In this document: positions 18,607 to 25,285 of the stretch, piece after piece
Layout of the letters: each line of letters begins with the position of its first letter
Position numbering within the stretch: position 1 is the stretch's first letter
Assembly: GCF_014696105.1 (NCBI RefSeq)
Contig: NZ_JACJPO010000061.1
Coordinates: 1 to 64,000, forward strand
From: Microcoleus sp. FACHB-1515
GTDB taxonomy: Bacteria; Cyanobacteriota; Cyanobacteriia; Elainellales; Elainellaceae
Reading direction: 5' to 3'
Length of the DNA: 64,000 nt
The notes under the pieces: generated by a model
Databases searched by the model: none
Seen by the model: the letters and a program-made list of their open reading frames with translations, nothing else
Told to the model about the DNA's origin: nothing
Program-made: the position numbers and the translations under genes

Positions 18607-19071
18607 CTAGAGTGACTGCAATTTTAGCAATAACGGCGGCAGCAGCAGCGATCCGGCCACCAGCACAGCCGCCAGCGCAGAAATCAGCACCGCACCTGCC
18701 GCGCAGTCTTTGGCGATTTTTGCCAGTTCGTGATAGGTCTGCTTGACGGTCAGATCGACAACCGATTCGATCGCCGTGTTCAGCAGTTCCATCGTCAGAA
18801 CGGCTCCGGTCGTCAAGCCGATGATTGCCAGTTCTGCCCGCGTCAGTTGCAGCCACAGGGCAAGCGCGATCGCTACAATGCCCACCAGCAGATGAATCCG
18901 AAAGTTACGCTGCGTCAAAAACGCATAGCGAACGCCTGCCCAAGCGTAGCGAAAGCTGATAAATAGGCTGGGAGCGACCTGCCAAGCCAAATCTCGATTA
19001 ATCGTTCCCGACGGGGCTGGACTAAACGGCGATCGCGGAGCATCGGTCATAGGATGGTGCATATTCAGCAA
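18607..19071 (-). CDS. dgkA: Diacylglycerol kinase / undecaprenol kinase family membrane protein (154 aa)
   Basis: Small integral-membrane lipid kinase. After a soluble N-terminus of about 35 residues come three hydrophobic helices, with the family signature [13 protein letters not shown] (catalytic Glu and Asn) and [13 protein letters not shown] in the third-helix region. Gram-positive-type DgkA enzymes phosphorylate undecaprenol and E. coli-type enzymes phosphorylate diacylglycerol; the lipid substrate cannot be decided here. It is located between ybeY and trpG, a common cyanobacterial order. The annotated start is the most upstream ATG; starts at residues 4 or 8 are also possible. Confidence 0.9.
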   Translation of the reverse strand: MLNMHHPMTDAPRSPFSPAPSGTINRDLAWQVAPSLFISFRYAWAGVRYAFLTQRNFRIHLLVGIVAIALALWLQLTRAELAIIGLTTGAVLTMELLNTAIESVVDLTVKQTYHELAKIAKDCAAGAVLISALAAVLVAGSLLLPPLLLKLQSL

Positions 19072-19195
19072 TGTCGGCAGGTGAACAAGCAGTGTTAGTC
19101 AAATCCAGCATTCCCTGCGGATTCGCTCTCTTACCAAAAGTCTACAGGTGCGATCGGCTTGTGAGATCCATCGAGCGAGTAGAATTCATGCTGGC

Positions 19196-19687
19196 TTAAT
19201 CATAAGCAGTCGGCATTCCCACGATTTGTAGCAAAATTGCCTGCTGGCGCAACATCTGCTCTAATTGCTCGTCATCAGGATGATCCCAGCCCAGCAGATG
19301 CAGCAGCCCATGTGCCGCCAGCCACGCCAATTCCTGCTGAAGCGAATAGCCTTGGGTTTCGGCTTGAGCGATCGCCGTCTCGATCGAAATCACAATATCG
19401 CCCAAGTACAGCGGTTCCGCTTCAGACGGTATGGGTGCCTCGACTTCCAAGGCCGCAAACGCGAGCACATCTGTCGGCTGATCTTTCTGACGATATTGCG
19501 CGTTCAGTGTTTGAATTTCGCGATCGTCCGTCAAGCGCAAACTGAGTTCGTAGGCATCGATCGGAGATGCGACGGGTTCCAGTTCCGCCAGCCAACGAGT
19601 GAACCAGCGTTGCCAGGTTTCTAAATCGACTTCAGGAGCGATCGCGCCTGCTTGCTCAACGTAAACTTCAACTTGCAGATCTTTCAT
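19196..19687 (-). CDS. ybeY: Endoribonuclease YbeY, rRNA maturation factor (163 aa)
   Basis: Zn-dependent RNase involved in 16S rRNA 3'-end maturation and ribosome quality control. The metal site HGLLHLLGWDH (H-x3-H-x5-H) is complete, and the upstream core (YRQKDQPTDVLAFA) is typical. It lies 124 nt upstream of dgkA on the same strand. The ATG at 19687 begins MKDLQVEVYVEQ. A palindromic repeat element separates it from the DUF3285 gene. Confidence 0.93.
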   Translation of the reverse strand: MKDLQVEVYVEQAGAIAPEVDLETWQRWFTRWLAELEPVASPIDAYELSLRLTDDREIQTLNAQYRQKDQPTDVLAFAALEVEAPIPSEAEPLYLGDIVISIETAIAQAETQGYSLQQELAWLAAHGLLHLLGWDHPDDEQLEQMLRQQAILLQIVGMPTAYD

Positions 19688-19711
19688 GAAAGATGAACGT
19701 GTAGTGAACAG

Positions 19712-19812
19712 CCGCCCTCACCCTAAATCCCTCTCCCCTAGGGGAGAGGGACTTCCGATCCGGTTCTTGTCCCCCTTCTCCCCCAGGGAGAAGGGGCTAG
19801 GGGATGAGGGTA
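19712..19812. repeat. Palindromic interspersed repeat (CCCTCACCCTAAATCCC type)
   Basis: About 100 bp with two nested hairpins: CCCTCTCCCC/GGGGAGAGGG at 19731-19750, and CCCCTTCTCCC/GGGAGAAGGGG just after. Flanking arms CCCTCACCC and GGGATGAGGG also pair. This is the familiar 'CCCTCACCCTAAATCCCTCTCCC' element found in many bacterial genomes. It lies between ybeY and the DUF3285 gene and encodes nothing. Confidence 0.85.
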
Positions 19813-19820
19813 GTTTGGAA

Positions 19821-20027
19821 TTAGCGCGTTAGATATGAAACGCCCACAAAGAACGCCAGCAGCCCGATTGCCGTCAGTGCAAAGTGGTAGAGCGATTTGC
19901 CGCGCTTGCGTACCATGTTTCGCATTGCCAGCTTGACGTAGCTCGGCGGCTTTTCAGCTTTCGGCGTTGCTTCAGTTGAAGCGGGTTCAACGGGAATGGA
20001 TTCAGTTGCGATTGGTTCTTCAGCCAT
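19821..20027 (-). CDS. DUF3285-family small membrane protein (68 aa)
   Basis: Conserved cyanobacterial protein. A Glu/Pro/Thr-rich N-terminus of about 28 residues is followed by the conserved PSYVKLAMRNMVRKRGKSLY and a single transmembrane helix (FALTAIGLLAFFVGVSYLTR) that ends the protein. No biochemical role is known. It lies 12 nt downstream of the prfB stop on the same strand, a linkage that is common in cyanobacteria, so the two are probably cotranscribed. Confidence 0.85.
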   Translation of the reverse strand: MAEEPIATESIPVEPASTEATPKAEKPPSYVKLAMRNMVRKRGKSLYHFALTAIGLLAFFVGVSYLTR

Positions 20028-20039
20028 GATGAATTCCTA

Positions 20040-21165
20040 TTAAATCGTTGCAGTTTCAATCATTTGGTTTTCTTGGCGCAGACAGGCCTGGATGAACACA
20101 TCAAGATCGCCATTCATAACGTCTTCGATCGCTGTCGTTTCAACGTTTGTTCGCAGATCTTTGACAAGCTGATAGGGATGAAAGACGTAATTGCGAATTT
20201 GATTTCCCCAAGCTGCTTCAACCATATCGCCGCGAATGTCTGCGATTTCTTTAGCTCGCTGTTCTTGAGCAATCACTAACAGCTTAGCTTTAAGAATTGC
20301 CAAAGCTTTTTCTTTGTTTTGCAGTTGCGATCGCTCCTGCGTACAGCGGACAGCGAGTCCGGTTGGCAGGTGCGTAACTCGCACGGCAGTTTCGACTTTG
20401 TTGACGTTTTGCCCACCTTTGCCACCAGCGCGAGACGTAGTGATTTCCAAATCTTTTTCGGGAATTTCCAGGTTCACATCGCGATCGAGAACAGGCATGA
20501 CTTCCACGCCTGCAAAGCTCGTTTGCCGCTTGCCGTTGGCATTAAACGGCGAAATTCTCACCAGTCGATGTGTGCCTTTTTCAGCTTTCAAATAGCCGTA
20601 GGCATAGCGTCCAGTTATTTCCAAAGTTGCTGATTTTAGTCCAGCTTCATCTCCTTCTGAAAGCTCAGCAAGCTGTACTTTATAGCCATGATTTTCGCTC
20701 CAGCGCGTGTACATTCGCAGCAGCATTTCTGCCCAGTCTTGTGCATCAGTTCCTCCGGCTCCTGCGTTAATTGTTAGCACGGCTCCGCCAGAATCATACG
20801 GGCCAGAAAGCAATTGCTGAAGTTCCCACTGGTCAAGTTCGCGGCTCAAATTGTTGAGATTGATTTGGGCTTCTTGCAGCAAAGATTCATCCGATTCGAG
20901 TTCTAAAAGTTCGAGAATTGCTTGGGAATCTTCGAGGCGCGATCGCCATTCATCAAGCTGCTGCACGTGCGCTTTCAGGTCGCTGAGTCCTTGCAGCGTG
21001 CGCTGAGCCGAATCTTGATCGTTCCAGAATTCGGGTTGTGCCGCAACCTGTTCGAGGTCTTGAATTTTGGCGTTGAGGGCAGGCAGGTCAAAGATAGTCC
21101 TGAGTTTTACCCAGGCGCTCAGACAGCAGTTCAATCTCGCGTTTAATCGTCAATGCTTCTAGCAC
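20040..21165 (-). CDS. prfB: Peptide chain release factor 2 with programmed +1 frameshift (374 aa)
   Basis: Recognises UGA and UAA stop codons and triggers hydrolysis of peptidyl-tRNA. A first short frame starts at a GTG at 21165 ([19 protein letters not shown]...) and stops at an in-frame UGA (21090-21088) after 25 codons. The site is TAT CTT TGA C, preceded by AGGAC acting as a Shine-Dalgarno-like stimulator: the classic autoregulatory RF2 slip on CUU. The +1 frame continues as [14 protein letters not shown] to 20040. The GGQ loop is intact ([14 protein letters not shown]). Calling the gene without the frameshift gives the artefactual start at 21134. Confidence 0.95.
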
Positions 21166-21472
21166 GGAAACGAAGTTCTCCTAGCGTCAATTGGCTTTCT
21201 CCATCTTATCTTCATCCCGATCGGACAAACCGATTCCAGCAGTATCGATCGCTCAAACCCGCCATTTTGCGTTCTTTCACCGCTGATATTCAACAGTCAG
21301 CAGGGCGAATCGTTCGTTCTGTGAGTCGATCGAAGTTTTTCGATGGTTCGGTGCGACTGACATCAATGTGTTTATTCTTTCAGGAAAGAAAGTTGACAGA
21401 GCTATAAACTTACGTTATCTTCAAACTCACTTACGTCTAGTCTGCTTAATTTGGCTTGCGCCTACCTTGATG

Positions 21473-21640
21473 TATCGCTCAATCCAAAGCGGAGGAACCA
21501 TTTACCGGGGCTAATCTTGCGCCAGCTAAAGCAACGCTGAAAATCGTCCATGTATCGTTTTTGTGCTTTAGCGCCCAGAAGGACATCTCTCAGTCCTCGC
21601 CCGTCAGCTAACTTCGTCAGCGTTTGAGAGGAGCCTGTTT
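21473..21640 (+). ncRNA. c-di-AMP riboswitch (ydaO/yuaA class)
   Basis: The 3' half carries the near-invariant block CCGTCAGCTAACTTCGTCAG followed by CGTTTGAGAGG (from 21601). The 5' half carries GGAGGAACC...ACCGGGGCTAATC (from 21491), matching the GGGGGACC...GGGGUGAAUC core of the class. CTCAA (21478-21482) can pair with TTGAG (21624-21628) as the closing stem, and AGGAC/GTCCT (21580-21597) forms an internal hairpin. The aptamer ends about 165 nt before the glycosyltransferase start. I see no obvious intrinsic terminator after it, so the switch mechanism is unclear. Members sense cyclic di-AMP and usually turn genes off. Confidence 0.88.
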
Positions 21641-21805
21641 AGACTGGCATTCTTTCGATTATTTCAATTCAAAGAAAGCTTGATCTTGTCAGTATTCCTT
21701 TGGCTGGTCAATTGCTTCGCTGTGCCTATCCCAATCAAGGCGCGGCAAATTTTGCCTGAGCTTTTTGCGGGAGCGGCGGTTCAACTGTATGAGGTGAAAC
21801 CATCT

Positions 21806-23059
21806 ATGCTCTTGACTCCAGAGAACCGTGTTGCATTGATTTCTGTTTCTGGCGATCCCGCGATCGAAATTGGTCGTGAAGAAGCCGGAGGCCAAAATGT
21901 GTATGTGCGTCAGGTCGGCTTGGCCTTGGCGCAACAAGGCTGGCAAGTGGATATGTTTTCGCGTCAAACCAGCCCTGACCAAGAGGCGATCGTGCAGCAC
22001 ACGCCCAACTGCCGCACGATTCGCCTCAAAGCTGGAGCCACCGAATTTATTTCGCGAGATCGCGTTTTTCCCCATCTGCCCGAATTTGTGCAAGCCCTGC
22101 TCGATTTTCAGAAGCAAGAAGGGCATCAGTATCAGCTTGTCCATAGCAACTATTGGCTGTCGTCTTGGGTGGGAATGCAGCTTAAAAAGCATCAGCCCCT
22201 TGCTCAAGTCCACACCTACCACTCGCTCGGCGCAATCAAGTATCAGGCGATCGATCAGATCCCGCCGATCGCTGCCAAACGCCTGACCGTGGAAAAAACC
22301 TGCCTGGAAACTGCTGAACGCATTGTGGCAACTAGCCCGCAAGAGCAAGAACACATGCGGACTTACGTTTCAACCAAAGGCAAGATCGACATGATCCCCT
22401 GCGGAACCGATACCGATCGCTTCGGCAAAGTCGATCGCGCTGCTGCTCGCGCCGCTTTGGGCTTCAGTCTGGATGACAAAATCGTGCTGTATGTCGGACG
22501 GTTTGATCCGCGCAAAGGCATTGAAACGCTGGTGCGAGCGATCGGGCAATCCTGCCAGCGCTCCAACGTCAAGCTTGTCATTGGTGGCGGCAGCACACCC
22601 GGACAGGTAGACGGACAAGAGCGCGATCGCATCGAGTCGATCGTTGCGGAACTCGGCTTGCAGGAAAACGCAATCTTCCCCGGACAGCTTGGCGATCCCA
22701 AGTTGCCGCTGTACTACGCTGCTGCGGATGTCTGTGTGGTTCCCAGCCACTACGAACCGTTTGGACTGGTGGCGATCGAAGCGATGGCAAGCCGGACTCC
22801 GGTTGTTGCCAGCGATGTTGGCGGCTTGCAGTTCACCGTGATCCCAGAGGTGACGGGTTTGCTCGTTCCGCCCAAAGATGATTTTGCGTTTGCCGCTGCG
22901 ATCGATCGGATTTTGCTCAATCCCGACTGGCGCAACCAGCTTGGGCAAACGGCTCGTCAGCGAGTTGAAATCGCATTTAGCTGGCAAAGCGTCGCGATTC
23001 GCCTCAGCCAGCTTTACACCAAGCTGCTTGATCAAACGGTTCAAGAGCAGGCCGCCTAA
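21806..23059 (+). CDS. GT4-family glycosyltransferase, sucrose-phosphate-synthase/MshA-like (417 aa)
   Basis: Two-domain GT-B enzyme using a nucleotide sugar. The N-terminal loop EEAGGQNVYVRQVGLALAQQ is the SPS/MshA-type GGxN motif. The C-terminal domain has VGRFDPRKGIETL and the donor-binding E-x7-E (EPFGLVAIEAMA). The closest groups are sucrose-phosphate synthases and inositol glycosyltransferases; the acceptor is not decidable. The start is set at the ATG at 21806 (MLLTPENRVALISVSGDP), since the upstream extension from a TTG at 21680 looks non-coding. A predicted c-di-AMP riboswitch lies in the leader, which suggests control by osmotic or wall signals and fits a compatible-solute or envelope glycoside product. 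Confidence 0.87.
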   Translation: MLLTPENRVALISVSGDPAIEIGREEAGGQNVYVRQVGLALAQQGWQVDMFSRQTSPDQEAIVQHTPNCRTIRLKAGATEFISRDRVFPHLPEFVQALLDFQKQEGHQYQLVHSNYWLSSWVGMQLKKHQPLAQVHTYHSLGAIKYQAIDQIPPIAAKRLTVEKTCLETAERIVATSPQEQEHMRTYVSTKGKIDMIPCGTDTDRFGKVDRAAARAALGFSLDDKIVLYVGRFDPRKGIETLVRAIGQSCQRSNVKLVIGGGSTPGQVDGQERDRIESIVAELGLQENAIFPGQLGDPKLPLYYAAADVCVVPSHYEPFGLVAIEAMASRTPVVASDVGGLQFTVIPEVTGLLVPPKDDFAFAAAIDRILLNPDWRNQLGQTARQRVEIAFSWQSVAIRLSQLYTKLLDQTVQEQAA

Positions 23060-23104
23060 CAGTTCGATCGATTCTGTAACCCCCCAATTTTGAGGAATCC
23101 CCCC

Positions 23105-23290
23105 ATGTTTCAGTTAAACGACTACGCTCAACATCAAGCTTCTGGCCGCATTGGTAAAGTCATTGGCTTCGGCCATCAAATGCTCGACAGCGTCTACCTG
23201 CCCACGCTCAAAGTTCGGATCACCGAGGGCAACGCTTTGGGCAGCTTTCTCGAAGATGTCTCGTCTGCTTGGGTTCCCGTGAAAGTGTAG
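23105..23290 (+). CDS. Conserved small protein of unknown function (61 aa)
   Basis: Starts MFQLNDYAQHQASGRIGKVI and has the look of a compact beta-rich domain (GKVIGFGHQML, then LPTLKVRIT, ending SSAWVPVKV). I do not recognise a named family. The ATG at 23105 is chosen over an upstream in-frame codon. It sits 45 nt downstream of the glycosyltransferase on the same strand and is followed by a hairpin terminator, so it is probably the last gene of that transcript. Confidence 0.65.
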   Translation: MFQLNDYAQHQASGRIGKVIGFGHQMLDSVYLPTLKVRITEGNALGSFLEDVSSAWVPVKV

Positions 23291-23362
23291 GTTGGGTGTT
23301 GGCTGTCAACCTGTGAAGCCGATCGATTCGGTCTGATTCCACCCGCACTAGTGGCGTTAATC

Positions 23363-23389
23363 AAGGGGGCATCGATCGATGTCCCTTTT
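23363..23389 (+). terminator. Intrinsic terminator after the 61-aa gene
   Basis: AAGGGGGCATCG pairs with CGATGTCCCTT (one G-T wobble), followed by TTTTG. The U-run is on the plus-strand transcript, so it ends the glycosyltransferase operon. It lies in the convergent gap before the minus-strand gene ending at 23397. Confidence 0.65.
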
Positions 23390-23396
23390 GTCACGA

Positions 23397-24146
23397 CTAG
23401 CGCAGCAGTGCGCCCCAAGTGGCCGACCCAACGACTCCATCGGGAGTCAGGCCGAATCGTCGCTGAGCCGCTTGCACGGCAGCTTGCGTTTGTGGGCCGA
23501 ATACGCCATCGATCGCTCCGCTGTAGAATCCGGTCGATCGCAGTCGCTCTTGCAGGCGGGTCACGGCTGAACCTCGCATTCCCAAGCGCAAAATTGGAAA
23601 ATCAACTGAGGCCGCAGTGGAAGCCGTCGGCGTGGGCGTCGGACTAGCCGCAGCCGCTGGAGTGGGACTGGCGGCAGGCGTTGGGGTCGGCGTCGGAGTT
23701 GGGCTAGGCGATGCAGGAGGAGAACTCGCGATCGGACTGGCAGGCGTGGGACTGGCGGCGATCGTGGAATTGGGAATGAGCCGATTCCACGTGTTGATCC
23801 CCACGATGCCGTCTGGTGTCAGTCCGGCGGCTCGCTGAAAGGCGGCGACAGCAGTAGCGGTGCTCTCCTGAAATCGACCGTCGATCGCGCCTGTGTAGTA
23901 GCCCAGCAGCTTCAAGATCGCCTGCACTTCCGCCACCAGATAACCCTCAGCGCCCAATCGCAGTGTGATGAATCGAGGGGGCGTCGTCGTGGCGGGTGTA
24001 AGGGCGGGTGCTGAGGGCGTCGATTGACTGCGGGCAATGGTGTAGCTGCCGCTCCAAATCAATGCAGCGATCGCGCCGCTGCTGAGGAACAATCGCCAAA
24101 TTGAATTTTGCAGGCGAGAAGATGGCACGCGCATCGATCGATTCAC
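23397..24146 (-). CDS. Secreted protein with two peptidoglycan-binding domains and a Pro/Thr linker (249 aa)
   Basis: An N-terminal hydrophobic segment (WRLFLSSGAIAALIWSGSYT) acts as a signal peptide or anchor. Two PG_binding_1 domains follow: residues about 55-112 (LRLGAEGYLVAEVQAILKLL ... GIVGINTWNRL) and about 187-248 (LRLGMRGSAVTRLQERLRST ... GVVGSATWGALL). Between them lies a Pro/Ala/Ser/Thr-rich spacer with PTPTPTP repeats, typical of a wall-spanning linker. There is no hydrolase domain, so it probably tethers to or senses the cell wall. The ATG at 24146 is used; ATG at residue 5 is an alternative. Confidence 0.85.
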   Translation of the reverse strand: MNRSMRVPSSRLQNSIWRLFLSSGAIAALIWSGSYTIARSQSTPSAPALTPATTTPPRFITLRLGAEGYLVAEVQAILKLLGYYTGAIDGRFQESTATAVAAFQRAAGLTPDGIVGINTWNRLIPNSTIAASPTPASPIASSPPASPSPTPTPTPTPAASPTPAAAASPTPTPTASTAASVDFPILRLGMRGSAVTRLQERLRSTGFYSGAIDGVFGPQTQAAVQAAQRRFGLTPDGVVGSATWGALLR

Positions 24147-24293
24147 AATATCGATTCAAAATGGGACTTCGCAATTATCAGCGATCTGATCGCCTTTGCG
24201 CGATCGACCGCGACAAATTATTGCACTGCTCTGGAAGCCTGAGAGCTTGGGTAGACTGATATTTAGCGATTTTCAGTTATTTTGGTCGTTCTG

Positions 24294-25184
24294 ATGCAAT
24301 TGCTGCTGAGGCGGTTTCAAGGTGCGTTGCGAGGAGCCGCGATCGGCGAGGCAGTGGCAGCAGCCCGCGATCGCTTCACCTGGCAGCAAGTTAAATCCGG
24401 CCAATGGCACGTTGAGCCGCAAAACTGGCAGCAGCAATGGCCGCAAAGTCGTTTGCTGATCGCCGCAGTCGATCGAACGATCGCTCACGCCCTGAACCGC
24501 CCGCTCGATCGATCCCCGACTGCCGAAGCCCGACAGCCAACATCCATTTCCCGACTGGACTGGCTACCGATCGCCTTGTTTTTTCACGAAAATCCGATGC
24601 TGTTGCGCCAGCAGATCGATCGCCTCACAGGACAATCGGATGCGATCGAACAAGCTTGTATTTTGGCTTTGAGTGAAGCGATCGCCCTTGCCCTGCGCGA
24701 AGAACTGCTGATCGATCAACTGCTGCCGCGTCTGAGTGAATCTGTCGCACCTGTCAGCCCAATCGTGAGCAATCAGCTTTTGCAGGTGCAGGCTTGGCTG
24801 GAAGCTGAAGCGAGTTTGGTAGCGGTGGAGCGATCGCTCGCGAAACGGCCTGTCTCGCTCGCTCGATTCAGTCTTGGACTTTACGGCTGGCTAAGTACAC
24901 CGCAAGATTTCAACCTTGCCCTGTTGCGAATGCAGCGATTCGATGCTGCCGTTTGGCTTGGTGCTTTGGCAGGTGCGTATCAAGGAATGAGCGGCATCGC
25001 GATCGACTGGTGGCAACCGTTCACTTCATCTGCTGTGCATCACACTTGGCAAACCGAAATTCTAGCGCCGATCGATTGGCTAGCCGCTGAACTACTCGCA
25101 GCTTGGGCGGGTGCGGATGCGAATGCATATCCAAGAATCGATCGCGTGGGGATCGCTGCCGCTGGCTTGATTCGTCCGCGCTAG
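24294..25184 (+). CDS. ADP-ribosylglycohydrolase-like protein lacking obvious catalytic acids (296 aa)
   Basis: Helical protein whose ends resemble the ADP-ribosylglycohydrolase (DraG/ARH) fold: RRFQGALRGAAIGEAVAAAR at the N-terminus corresponds to the 'F-G-L-G-A-G-D' opening, and AAVWLGALAGAYQGMSGI near residue 230 to the 'AGA..GA..G' block. The clusters of Asp/Glu that bind the two Mg ions (GDALG and DTDT-type motifs) are not apparent, so it is probably non-enzymatic. The start is the ATG at 24294 rather than a TTG 12 nt earlier. It precedes the PgpH-like gene by about 100 nt on the same strand. Confidence 0.6.
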   Translation: MQLLLRRFQGALRGAAIGEAVAAARDRFTWQQVKSGQWHVEPQNWQQQWPQSRLLIAAVDRTIAHALNRPLDRSPTAEARQPTSISRLDWLPIALFFHENPMLLRQQIDRLTGQSDAIEQACILALSEAIALALREELLIDQLLPRLSESVAPVSPIVSNQLLQVQAWLEAEASLVAVERSLAKRPVSLARFSLGLYGWLSTPQDFNLALLRMQRFDAAVWLGALAGAYQGMSGIAIDWWQPFTSSAVHHTWQTEILAPIDWLAAELLAAWAGADANAYPRIDRVGIAAAGLIRPR

Positions 25185-25285
25185 CTTCCCTCGTATACTG
25201 TTATTCGGAGTTCGCAGTTGCTCGCTGACCCGTTTCACCCAGCTACCGATCGCGCCAGTTGCTGGGATTACCTAGGGGTGCCTTC

